NCBI GenBank assembly: GCA_011947345.1
Contig: JAAVTG010000519.1
Coordinates: 186,001-250,000, forward strand
Direction: 5' to 3'
Length of the DNA: 64,000 bases
Source: Phytophthora quininea
Taxonomy: Eukaryota; Oomycota; Peronosporomycetes; Peronosporales; Peronosporaceae
Part shown: one piece after another, positions 51,495-62,838 of the stretch
Layout of the letters: every line of letters begins with the position of its first letter
Numbering within the stretch: position 1 is the stretch's first letter
Notes under the pieces: generated by a model
The model's input: only the letters and a program-made list of their open reading frames with translations
Databases searched by the model: none
What the model was told of the DNA's origin: nothing
Translations under genes and position numbers: made by a program

Positions 51495-52718
51495 TCACTG
51501 CAGCCAGCTCGAAGCTTGTTCCGCTCCTTTGGCCAGCACCTTGTCAATGTACTCCTGGTCGGCCTCGTACTGCTTGATGCGCTCTCCGATGGGGCAAATC
51601 CTGCCAAAACCAAGCAAACAATTTAGCTTCCTGTTTAATCACATATAGCAGCAACCACAACGTACGTGGCAATGACGGCGTCGGCCACGCTGTCTTTGAA
51701 GGCACCGGTGCCAAATTCCGCGTACTGCGTCTCGAGCTCCGCCACACCCTTCTCCGTGACAGCGCTAGCGATATCCAACAAGTTCGATACACCCGGTCTC
51801 TCCTCGCGGTCGTAGTAAATGCCGGCAATCACATCCGTCGTCGCCTTGCGGATCTTCTTGCGGATCTCGTCCGCCGAGTCCGTCAACTCGATGCGACTGA
51901 GCGCCGACTTGTCGCTCTTGCTCATTTTCTTGGTTGGCTCTCGCAGACTCATGATGCGCGACAGGGCCTTCCTCGGGGCACCAGTCAGCGTCGTCGTGTC
52001 CTCTTTGACCATCGGGAAGGGCTTCGGCAGCACCTCTTTGCCCCCGGGCGGTTGGATCCGAAGCGGTCGTTGAAAGTCGTGGCGATCATCCTCGTAAGCT
52101 CCAGATGCTGCTGCTGGTCTTCCCCACGGGCACGTGCGTCGCTCGGTACAGCAAGATGTCTGCTGCCATGAGCACCGGGTAGGCCAGCAGTCCCAGCGAG
52201 CTCTCGCTCTTGGCGGCCGCCGCCTTCTGCTTGAACTGCGTCATGCGCTGCAGCCAGCCCATTGGGGTGATGCAGCTGAGCAGCCACGACAGTTCGGCGT
52301 GGGCTGCCACGTCCGATTGGCGGAACAGGATGTTGCGGGTCGGGTCCAGGCCAGAGCCCAGCAGCGCCGCCACCATCGAGTGCACCTGGTGGGGCATGCG
52401 CTGGGCGTCGAACGGTACCGTCAGAGCATGCAGATCGACGACCGAGTACAGTCGAGTGGTTGCCGTTGCCGTTGATGCTTCATCCGAATTAGATTCGGTG
52501 GAGAGTGACGAACTCTCCTGCAGCGCCACCCATTTCGAGATGGCCCCGCAGTAGTTGCCCAAGTGGGGGTTCCTGTGGGCTGGATGCCGGAGAACACGCG
52601 CCGCGGTCGCTGCAGGTCTTCGACGGTGGCGGCGGTGGACGACGAGCGCGCGTCGGCACGCAGGCAGCGACCGAGGCGAACGCGCTGCCCTCCTCCCGCA
52701 GAGCTGCATTGTTCGCAT
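51495..52718 (-). CDS. Mitochondrial-type tryptophanyl-tRNA synthetase
   Basis: Charges tRNA-Trp; bacterial/mitochondrial class Ic enzyme. ATG at 52718 (MRTMQLCGRRAARSPR) gives an Arg-rich leader typical of a mitochondrial presequence; its join to the core is unclear by two bases. Motifs: RRVFSGIQPTG then HLGNYCGAISKW (HIGH-type site), LYSVVDLHALTVP, ILFRQSDVAAHAELSWLLSC, GLLAYPVLMAADILLYRAT, QQQHLELTRMIATTFNDRF, and KKMSKSDKS (KMSKS). Frame changes at CCCCC near 52567, GGGG near 52124 and GGGGG near 52048 each need one base. An intron (51601-51665) precedes the last exon (ICPIGERIKQYEADQEYI). About 400 residues. Confidence 0.85.
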
Positions 52719-55438
52719 AATACGATAGTGTTCGGGTGGAACGGTACGGTATATTTTGCGCAATATACGCAAGAAAAGGTGAGCCCCACCGAAAGGCAAC
52801 AAAAGTGCATGAAGCATCTGGTTGCGTTTTGAAGGAACGCTGCCGTCGCTTTGATCCAGCGACACCCTGCACGCATTCCAGAGCAAGGAGACGAGGACGA
52901 GGACTGAGGATATCGCTGCGCGGACTGGAGACGGAGCTGCGTGCACAGCTTGGTGCAGATGTTGCCTTTTCTCGCGGAGCTCTTTTGCTCCGGCTGCGTG
53001 TGGCTAGTCAACGTGCTGAATCCTGAGTTGCAGCTCGTCAGCTTTTGTCATGTGAGCGCCTGCCTTTCGGTGCCACCGAAGTCGCTGTAGGGACCGGTCA
53101 ACTGCTGCGATGGAGCTGCAAGTCTACGAGGATGGCCATTTGCGCGTTACTGCTTCTCGTGGCTCGCGGCCAAGGCAAAGCAGCGAAATCTCGCCTTGCT
53201 TGGCCGACTGGGCCGCCATGAAACGCGATGTGGAATTTTCAGCTCGGATGTGGAAGGTGGCGGCGTGTGCAATGCACGCACCGCCACGTGAGCTCTCGGG
53301 GAGCTTGGACAGGCAAAGGTGGCCGGGGTTAACTTGGCAAGGACTGCAAGGTCGGCGACCAGGTTTTGCTGGCCTTGAGCGTGTGCAACGCGTCTCAATC
53401 AAGGTGACGGCATTCTTCCAGGACCCGGCGGGCGTGGTCTCGTCGGCACTGCGGCGCGTCGCACCGATGGCGACGTGCACGAAGCTTCCGACATGTCTTG
53501 CAGCGGCAACGGCAAGTGAATGCTGGGCCAGACGACGCTGGCAGGACAGGACGCTCGCGCGCTGATTTCCCAGCAGAGAGCAGCGGCTCGGCCCAGCCCG
53601 GGATGAAGCGGCTTCGTGTCCTTTACGCTGCAAGCGGAGCCAAGATCCGCGCCTCGTCTTGGAAAAAAGGTTGGTTTACCCACGAGTTGAAGTCGCTTTT
53701 TGCCCACAAGGTGGCTTCAGTTTTGCCATGCCAATCTGGTCGACTAGGATTTGATCGCAATGGCGACCGCGACGTCCGCGACGAGGAGCGCTCGCTGAGC
53801 TAGGGAGCATGAGCAACCACGATACGGCGACACCGAGGTTGAAGCGGCTCGGTCCCAAGGCGGGGCGCTGGCGCGGACGCGCACGACAGCCAGGGACAAT
53901 GCGCTCGCCGTTGCCGTCCGGTTTCAAATGGCGCAACAGACCGTTTTTCCTGGCGCGACGACCTGGAGAATCGAATGGCCACCGAAGGACACGTCGCGGC
54001 CACCGGTTTCCGGCTTAGCTGATCCCTTCGCGAGCGGTGGGATCTGCCTGTCAAACCGCGAGGGCGGACACCCACACTCGGCAAGGCTCGGCACCGCGAG
54101 CCGAGCCACAGCCCAGTGGCATTCGTCCGGTTGTGGTTCCGCCGTGTCCCAGTGGCGCCGACATTGCTTGCTCGAGCACACCGGGCCAGCACGTCTCAAG
54201 GCGGCAGGCCCGATGCCACGTGCAACGGCAACCAGCTCGGGGCAGGCCTCGGCAGCGGAATTGGCGTGGACCAGCGCAGGTCATTCTGCTGCATGACAGG
54301 CCGCTCTTCGTCGACAGGAGCTCGCATTTCGGATGTGCTCGACGTGGCTGCTGGGAGCCCTACTAGTATTTCGGTGCGAGCGAGGCATGGATTACCAGCG
54401 CAAGCGATACGAGCGAGCCCAGCTGGCGCCGCGCGTGCTGACAAGCGTTGGCGCCAGCGCTCGACGCCGGGCCCAGCTGGCTGTGCGTGCCATCACCGGC
54501 TCGACATCCTCGGGCGGCGACGCGTCCGCATGGCTCGTTCGCCCGCAGCGGACGGCGCAAGCGCACTTGGCTCGCTCGTGGCTCTCGCGGCGTGGCGTCT
54601 GGTAGCTGACACCGGCCTGGACGCGCCGCATCTCCGTCGACATGCAGCCGCAGTTGCCTTCGCCGTTGGGCAGCGTGCAGAGATGCATTTGCTTCATGCA
54701 TGTTGTTCACGACCAGGACGCTGGACGGGCGCCCACAGGGTTTACAACAATCTAGTTTGGCGTGCGATCGCCCGTGTGGCTTGTAAACGCTCGGCCAAGC
54801 ACTGCAACCCAAGCGCTCGGCGCAGAAAGTTGATTGATTTGCCGCCCACTTGAAGGTGGAGCACAAGCGCAGAGCCCCTTGGCCATCTTGGCCGAAATGT
54901 CGGTCAAGCCGGCGGCAACACGACGATGCATCAAGAGCAGCAAGGCGGGCAAGGGAGCCCCATGTTCAGACTCGACCAACAACCGAGTTGAAGGCAGTTT
55001 GCAGTTAGTGTATATGAGACGGCCGTGAATTACCTGCAAATTGCTGAAACAGATGGCTCTGGAGAAGATCCATTGCTAAAACCAGGGTCGGTCAGCGAGG
55101 ATTGATCGCGGGCGGACCCCGGCAAGCAGCAAGCGGCAGTCTGCGCGCACGGCGTGGCGAGTGCTGGTCGCTGCTGGCGTGCCGCCACAGCAATCGCGGG
55201 CGCGGCCGCCAGCGTGGCCGCGAGTGTCGCGCGCAGGACCCCTAAAACGGTGGCTAAAAACGCACGTTAAAACGCCAGTAGGGCTGGGGAAGCCATCACC
55301 CAGGCACGCCCCGTCTGACGCCAGCTTGCAAACGCACGACGGTGCGACTCGGGTGGTTCGGCCGGCTCGAGTCTCACAACGCAATTCGCCTGGTAGAGCG
55401 CAGTCCGCCGAGCCCCGACGCAGCACAGAGAGACCGAC
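52719..55438. other. GC-rich 2.7 kb without a supportable gene
   Basis: Many opposing ORFs of 70-240 codons, as expected from base composition. None has a recognisable domain, signal peptide or splice-consistent continuation. Confidence 0.4.
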
Positions 55439-55612
55439 ATGCCCAAGTCCAGCCGCTCCGTGGAAGAGGCCGCCGCCGTGGAGGACCACGCCGCCATGAA
55501 GAAGCAGTGGCAGACCAACCTGGAGATCGACCTGCTCAAGAGCGCCTGGATCCGCAAGGACCGCGAGCAGCACGGCGCGCACACGTCGCCGCCGCTGTCC
55601 GCCGCCAAGTGA
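55439..55612 (+). CDS. Tiny conserved protein, copy A
   Basis: 57 residues, uninterrupted, too short for a 60-codon list: MPKSSRSVEEAAAVEDHAAM, then KKQWQTNLEIDLLKSAWI and RKDRE, then a short tail. The core QTNLEIDLLKSAWI-x-KDRE recurs exactly in the copy at 58777. Conservation in two copies with different flanks supports real coding. A short amphipathic, probably alpha-helical segment; I recognise no family. ATG context ACCGACATGC. Confidence 0.6.
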   Translation: MPKSSRSVEEAAAVEDHAAMKKQWQTNLEIDLLKSAWIRKDREQHGAHTSPPLSAAK

Positions 55613-58600
55613 GCCGCGAGCGAAGTAAGCGTGGCGCACACACGCAGGCGGCTGAGCGCGGGGGTAGGAAATGCGCCCCCCACGCCGGCCCCAACTATTG
55701 AACGAACGGAACGAGGTCAACCGACGCAAGGGTCGATCAGGGACCCCCAATTGCGCGCAAGCAGCGAAGTGGCAATCAATCTCCTCGCGAGAGTCCCCCA
55801 TTCATCTCCCAAGAGACGAGTAGACTACCGGTATTAGAAGGAACGCGGCCTGTATCGCCGCCAGCTTTGAGATATTTAGCCACCATATAAATTATCACAC
55901 ACACACACACACACACACTTGCACCCGCACCTGATCGTTCGTCCTCTTCCTTCTCGTCTTCGTCTCCTTTCCGGGCGTTGGAGGACACTCTCCATGACCA
56001 GGCAGCAAGCAGCATGGAATCCGGTGCCTCCTTTGCCCAGGTGCTTACGGGCTCGCCATTGATGGGTACAGCCCCCCCCACGCTGCGAGACATGCCGCGG
56101 ACTTGGCGCAAGCAGCAAGCGAGCCCGTAGAAGGCACACGAAACGGGCGTGTGTGGCCTGCAGACGCCCGCGGTGGATCGTGATCGCTTGGGCCAGCAAG
56201 GACTATCGCAAGGCCTATCGACTCAATAGCAGCCACCATGTGTCGCTGCGAGGGGGATGACCCCGATGTTGGCGCCGCGGCAACATCGAGTGTAGCTATG
56301 TGTTTCTCGCGGTCTCTTCTGCCCGACGAGCTCAACAATCCATTTCGACAACAAGCAAGACCATGAGCGAACCGCCTGGAAATCCACGGCCATCGCCACG
56401 GGGAGGCTGTCCCACAGACACTGGAGCTGCATTGAGATACCTGGGGAGTACGATGCCATCGCGACTCGCGCTTGGACGGCGCCGTGGCTGGTAAAGGTGC
56501 GTCCTTCGCATAAGTCCGCATCAGGTCATCGCCAGTAGGTTGTGTATGACCACGAAACGAACTGCGGCTATTAAATCGAAGGGTCAACCACCAACCGACT
56601 CTTCCTTCAGTTTTTCGCGCGCGAAAATGATCGCAAAGGCGATGGCTGGTCCAGAATCGCCGCACATCAAACAAAACAGCGCCACCACCTTGGCCTTGGG
56701 CGCAGTACAATTCTTGCCGCCCGATCAACTTCAATGCCAACTTCAAGAGATCGATATACACCATCAGCAAGCGCTGGCGTCCGCTGTCGTTCCTCATCAT
56801 GCATCCACACGACCCTCAAGGCCCGCGGAAGGGTCTTGGTCGTTGAGTGCATCGCTTAGTCGAGACGAGGAGAAGTGGGTTTGTCAAAGTAGCCACGTCC
56901 GACCGATGACCGCCAAGCCTGTACAATCCAGGTGGTCGTGATTCTCGGCTTGGATGGCAAAAGCACAAGTAATTTTTCTTTCCTGAAAAGTATAAAGAGG
57001 AATCCAGCGGCGTTTGAGGAGACATCGATCGGCTTCAACTACTGGGGTCCCGTGGATCCAGCACTCGCAGGATACCGGTATCGTACGATCTACAGCAGGT
57101 GGCCCGCCTCCACCGAAATCGCGTTCCAGATGCTTTTCGTTGCAGCTTGGTTCGACTTTCGTTTGGAGAGATGACATCGTGTAGATGAGTGTGACTGTTT
57201 CAAGCACCACAGCTGAATTATCTCCTCGACTAACTTGAGTTTCCAGCTGGAAAAAATGTCATGGTCTTTTGCTAGGAAAACTTTTTCCGCGAGCATTTGA
57301 GATTCAACGCAAGCCCTGCGCGAAAAAATGACGAACCAGTGCAGACTAAGAGAGGGGAAGGCGAGCATTGACATCTGGGTATCTGGAAGATGAAGGCGAA
57401 GGATATTGAAACGATACATGCACATCAAGATAAAATATCGCGCCTGCGTCGCAGTGCATCGAAATGCCCCAGACAGCACCGCACAAGAAAATTCAAACCA
57501 TCCTGGCGTGCGTGAACGCCGCTCACCGCGATGTTGGCATTTTTCGATTGATGCATTCGCGGCAAAATGAATGTTTAGGACGCATTGTCCTGGGTAGACC
57601 ACTGTGTTCAACAACACGCAGACCTCGCCAGGTTTTTAACTTGGCGTGTTCTCTGCATGCATTCTGTTTAGCTGGCGTATGGTCTACAGGCACCTCCACC
57701 GCGAAGATACTAGTGCACGACTTGCTCTTTCGCTACTTCGACGCGTTCGTGCATCGAAATTCATGACAAGTTTCGGCGACATCATTGATGAGCTGCACTC
57801 ACGCGGCAGAACTGCACTTGCACCGATGGACGACCAAGACGAGCATTTCGCACCCGCCGATGAAGCCGCTGTAGTCACCTTGATACTCGTCGACCGCTCT
57901 GATCCACCCAAACCAACAGCTTGGGATCTGCGCAAAATAATGTTGGTCCACTTGGCCGATCGCGGGGCAAAATTCGCTCTATGTCTGCTCGTTTGCACTG
58001 ATTTTCGTGGGGGCTCACGACGCGACGCCCAGATTCGGCTTGAGCTCTTGTCGCGGCTCCGGGTAGAAGAGCCCGAGACCGGAACAACCAGCAAGTGGCT
58101 GGAGGTGAAGCGCGGCGGACAGCGCCAATCGAACGAGCAGGGAATCCGCACCGCTGGCTGCGCTCACCTTCCACGCGGGAACGGCACCGGACCAGGGCAC
58201 GGCGCGTGGCAAATATCTAAGCTGGTCGGGCAAGCAAATATTCACATCCGCGAGTTGTGCTCCGGCGGCGGTGAAGCGACGAGCCAAGCGCGTCGAGCAT
58301 GAGTTGAGGACGAGCGTGTATCGGCGGTGGATGCGACAGTGAACGTGCGCTTTGTTTGTTCCCCGTGGCAACAACGACACCACCGCCACCGCCCGCTGCG
58401 CCGTGGTGTCGCTGCCAGGCCCAGCGTGGCTTCGGCGCAGTAACGCAGCTCCCGGGCCACCATCCCGGCAGTGTATATTCCGCTCTTCTAACGTGGCGCT
58501 TAATCGCGCCCTTTTTCGCGGCTCGGGCGGAATTTTGCTTGGGGCGACGAGGTTGCCGCGTCGCGCGTTGCGAACAATCCTCAAGGAGCTCGGTAGCTCG

Positions 58601-58776
58601 GTACCCAACCCGTCACGTCGTCGTCGAGGCTGCCTCGGGGACGGCTGGCGCGCTCGGCGCAGGTCGGCTCAAACCGCAATTTGCGCGCGACGCCGCACTT
58701 GTCCATCGAGTCTCCTCCGGAACCGCTCAGCCAACCTCTAGCACCCCCGCCACTACCCGCCACCCGCACTACCAGC
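55613..58776. other. 3.2 kb without a recognised gene
   Basis: Includes the CA microsatellite (55893-55919). A plus-strand ORF at about 57763-58302 begins MTSFGDIIDELHSRGRTAL and has mixed composition, but no domain; it is the best candidate for an unknown gene here. Other ORFs are opposed by equally long ones. Confidence 0.35.
55893..55919 (+). repeat. (CA)n microsatellite
   Basis: About 13 tandem CA units in noncoding sequence. Confidence 0.95.
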
Positions 58777-58906
58777 ATGCCCCCAAGTCCACCAAAGAGG
58801 CCGCGGACGCGCAGAAGCAGCGCCAGACCAACCTCGAGATCGACCTGCTCAAGAGCGCGTGGATCCAGAAAGACCGCGAAGCGCCCCCAACTCGGGCAAG
58901 AAGTAG
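58777..58906 (+). CDS. Tiny conserved protein, copy B
   Basis: ATG at 58777. The paralogous frame (KSTKEAADAQKQRQTNLE, then IDLLKSAWIQKDRE) starts after one extra C in CCCCC at 58780 and ends at TAG 58906 after one extra C in CCCCC near 58884; as read, the second and third frames mix. About 43 residues. It shares the core QTNLEIDLLKSAWI-x-KDRE with copy A, 3.3 kb to the left on the same strand. Function unknown. Confidence 0.5.
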
Positions 58907-61044
58907 AGCAAGACCACACAGCACCAGGCGCGCAGCGACGAGTAAGACAACCACACTGTACCATACGAGCGGAGACCGAGGCCGTCGCCCGGGGCTCCGA
59001 AATGAATGGCGGCGCGCGGGCCTCCGATGCAGCAGCCAGTGTCGCTGGTTTCCCCCTTGTCAGACGAGCAGCCACGCGCCGGATCGATATCGATGATCAT
59101 CCAGCAGCAGCAATGGCCACCGACCGTCGAGCCGAATGCCAGAGCAGCTCAGCGCCCCAAGGATCGTACACTACCTTCAAGATGGACGATCAGTGTATTT
59201 ACGTGTTAGAAGCCGTGCTAAGTTATAAGCCTTAATAGATCAAGTAAGTCGACTACAACAAACAGCCTTCTTCTGTTGTCGATGTCTCAACTGCCGGCGC
59301 TTTCGGAGGTTCTTCTCGCTGCTCCTCCTGCAGTTCTCGACAACTTCGGTGCAGCCCATCGCACAGCACAGTAGCAGAAGCGTCTGGAAGCAAGACGGCC
59401 ATCGCATCGCGGTGGAGAGCTGGCGATGGCGGAAATGACTCGACTGCCGCGGACGGGTGGCCACCGTTTTCCCGACGCCGCGCCCACGGCGCGAAAACGC
59501 TGCTCGTCAATGGCCTCGCCCCTTCTGCGAGGCTCGTCCACTCTGCCCGTCTCCACTTGACGGGTCCATGACGAGCCTCGAGTGCGGAGACCTCGCCAAG
59601 GTATCTTGTCCGACGCGCATTGCTGGGGACGACAACCACAAAGACCGAGATCGAGACAAGTATCTGCTGCTCTGCATGGCCACTAGTCGATGGATACCGG
59701 CGAGACCACGTGGTTGTGTTCGCTCAGCAGAGCTCAACCACCATGTGGCTGTGCGCGAAAGATATCGCGACGACTGCACATGCCAACGCTCGCACTGCCA
59801 GTCAAGCAAACAGATGCAGCGGAAGTGTTTTTCCACTGCAGCAGACGGCAGCAGTTTGATGCGGTGCCAACTCTGCAGACGCGGCACCAGCGTAGCAATT
59901 TGCGCAACGCTGTTGCTGCTGCTGCTGCTGGCCGCCACACGGACGCGATGCACGGTCGCCATGCGTGCTGTCCGTTGTCGGCGAGATTCACTGCCGAAGC
60001 GCTGCTCACGACGATGGCGAAAAGATAGTGCTGGTGCGAAACATCTGGAGCGTTGGAACGCTGCAAAAAGTGTAGGAAGAACCTAGAGCAATCGGGACGT
60101 CATGTTGTCCAGCACGCTGCCTCGCCTGCGTCGAGCATAAGGCAACCAAAGCACGTGGAAGCTTCCGCGTCGACAGTGGCGGCGCTGGTTTGGTTGGCGA
60201 GGATTCGTCGCCACCAACACATGCATGCACACGATGGCGCGACGCCACCGCGTGCCGGCACGTGGATGGCCTTCATCACCTCAACACCAAGCCCCCTGTC
60301 GTTCGCTTGCCCGTCTTGCCTGAGCTGGGCTTCAGCGGGCCTATCCAAGTGCATTTTGCTTTGAAGTTGTTCGCAGGACAGGAGACTCTCTGCAGCAAAA
60401 ATCGTTCGACCATAGAGCTTCAACCGTGCACATCGTGCGCTAAAATGCCACACCACGTAGACTCCAGCGCGAGGTGTAACGCGATCAACGGGCTCAAGCG
60501 CCCGGTGAGGAGGAAGCTCGTCGATTTCCTCCGAGATCGATCGCTGGTGCATCGCACAGTATAGCGAACCAGCAAATGGACGCCAGTAGTATTACAGCAA
60601 CGTCGCAGCCAAAGACAAATTGCTGTCGAGATTCCCGACAACGAGAGCATTACGCGGCCTTCCTGAGGCAAGAAGGCCACGTACTGCCCTCGTTGACTGC
60701 GGTACGTGCCCAAGCCATCACGTTTTCGCTGCTGCGTGGCGGACGCGCGTTGACAATAAACTATGATGCGATGTGCAAAACAGACTTGGGGCGCTTGCAT
60801 GAGAGCAACTGCTAGCAGAGAACCACGATGTGCTAGTCGAAATCGACTCGAAAGGCAAGGTGAAGCACAAGGCAGCTATCTCCAATCGTGTATTGGTTTC
60901 GATCCAAGCTTTTGTATTGTGGACCACTTCAACTTCCCGCTGGTCGTAAAGTTGCCTTTTTCAGGCTTGAGTCGTTCCGGCTCGTCTAGCATGTGCCCAA
61001 GCACCATCCTGACTACACCCGACGGCGCGAACGCGACACTGTCG
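58907..61044. other. 2.1 kb without a recognised gene
   Basis: One plus-strand stretch at about 60806-60915 (EQLLAENHDVLVEIDSKG, KVKHKAAISNRVLVS) looks protein-like but has no start or continuation that I can establish. A minus-strand stretch at about 60880-61060 (SGVVRMVLGHMLDEPERL) also looks coding and may be a downstream exon of the next gene. Confidence 0.3.
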
Positions 61045-62758
61045 TCAATTCCGACTCGGGGAGGTTGACACGACCATCGTTCGTCCGCATGAAACACTGC
61101 GCAGAAAGGCCTCAATGCGCTCGACATCCAGCAGCACGACTGACGAGTTGAAGCCCCCAAGTCTCAACTCGTCGACCGATTTGAATGAGATGACGACCCA
61201 ACACGGCAATCGGGCGACAACTCGCGGCAGTCCCGCATCATGGTCGACAGCAGCGACAAGCTTCACAAAATTTGCGACTGTGTTCGTTGCAGTATCCAGA
61301 GACTGCTGCTTGGACGTGCGTTAGGCTCGAGTTGGAACGCTTCCGACGCTCTGCACGCACAACGACACCAGCTAGACATGACGACGACACCGTGAGATCA
61401 GTCCGAATGCAACACCGGTATCCAGCAGGCTGGTGCTGCAGCACGCACCTCCAGCACCGCCTCCACGCGCGACTTGACGTTGCTTTCCAGGCGAGTCACG
61501 AGACGCTGCACCTCGTCCCTCTCTGCTCCTCTCTCGACTAACGTCGCCAACTTGCTGATCTTGTGCTCCACGGACTGCAGTCGTTGCGTGTCCTAGGCAT
61601 GGGAACACCTCAATACCGATCTAGCACGGCCAGAGCTGCCAGCACAGAGCAGTCGTACGTACCTCCTTGCGTGTGTGCTCGTGGAATTCCTGCTCTCGTT
61701 CGACGAGCGACTTGAGCGCTTCAAGTTCGTGCAGTGCTTGCCGCATCTCGACGAGGTCGTCCAGAGCCTGCTGGAGCAGTGCGGTCTGACGCTTCCCCTT
61801 GATTTCCACGTCGCGCAGTTGTCGTGCCAGCTCCTTTATCGGCTCTAGCAGAACGTGTTGCCTGCGTAAGTAAAACACAGCAGTGAACTCAACTGATCGA
61901 GACGAACCTTGGATATCTCCGTCCAACTTCTTGACGTATCCGACCATGCACTGCTGGAACACGTCGAGCTTGTGTGCACTTCGGCAGCAGCTTCTTGCGC
62001 TTTGATCTCCGAAGCTGAGACTGTGTACTGCACCGACTCGACAAACGTCTTGGCGTGTTCTTCCTGCCTTTCCACGAGCAATTGGGTCTGACTGAGTTGC
62101 GAGCGCATCGACTGCAGCAACTCCTGATGCTTCTCCACTTGCTCGACCATGGTTTGATAGTCGCGTGTCTGGTGCCGGAGTCGGAAATCAATTCGCTCCA
62201 TCGCCAGCTTCACATCAGTGAGCTGCTGCTCTGCCTCGACTTGCAGGCTCTGGAGTTGAGTCGCTCCCTGCTGCTCCATCCCCGACGTCTTCTCGATCAC
62301 GAGCTCTGCTAAAGTCCCCATGGCTGTCTTGTTGGCTGCTACCTGAGCACTTGCAAACTCCAGGTCGCTCGCCAGCTGACTCTCTGAGTGTGCATCCTGG
62401 TTAGCTGCAAAATCAACTTGACAAAGTGATGAATTGTCTTACCAACAGCTTGGTGCCGTAGCGAGTCCTTCTTGAGCTGCGTCACGACAGCAGCCAGCTC
62501 CATGAACTCTGCGCGGGTCACCTGACGAGCCTGAGCATCCGTCGAAAGTGTCGAACTCGCCACAGACCCACCGCCGCTTTTCCGCTTCACCGACGATCTT
62601 TTCCGCACCAGCACACTACTCCTCGGCATGGCGCTGTCTGCAACGGAACCAGCTAACGACTTTTTCTTGGTCGCGGTGCGTTTCGACAGTAAATTTGTCA
62701 GCCGAAATTGCTGACAAAGAGCTGGCGACGACGGAAGTTCGGACGGAAACTTCATCAT
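61045..62758 (-). CDS. Coiled-coil protein
   Basis: Start at 62758 (MMKFPSELPSSP); an inner ATG at 62629 (MPRSSVLVRKRSS) is possible. A basic Ser/Lys-rich N-terminus is followed by long heptad-rich segments: FMELAAVVTQLKKDSLRHQA, an intron at about 62400-62440, ATQLQSLQVEAEQQLTDVKL, YQTMVEQVEKHQELLQSMRS, KELARQLRDVEIKGKRQTAL and HELEALKSLVEREQEFHEH, then after another intron VEHKISKLATLVERGAERDE. A further block (QSLDTATNTVANFVKLVAAV, SFKSVDELRLGGF) probably follows a third intron and runs to 61045; this last link is the weakest. Structural or scaffold function suggested; no named family. It diverges from the four-helix protein gene (62839), 80 bp away. Confidence 0.5.
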
Positions 62759-62838
62759 GGGGTGCACTCGTCCTGGAGCAATCGGTACGTTCGTGGGCCA
62801 CTTGACTAGCAATGATAAGGAATCAAATATTCGCCAAA

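Noticed and set aside
320..53680. Shared AAAAGGTTGGTTTACC at about 325-340 and about 53664-53680
   Set aside because: Sixteen bases, no similarity in the flanks, and the first lies at an intron border; not treated as a repeat family.
53110..54853. Overlapping ORFs of 70-245 codons on both strands
   Set aside because: They oppose each other in GC-rich DNA and show no domain, conserved repeat or signal peptide.
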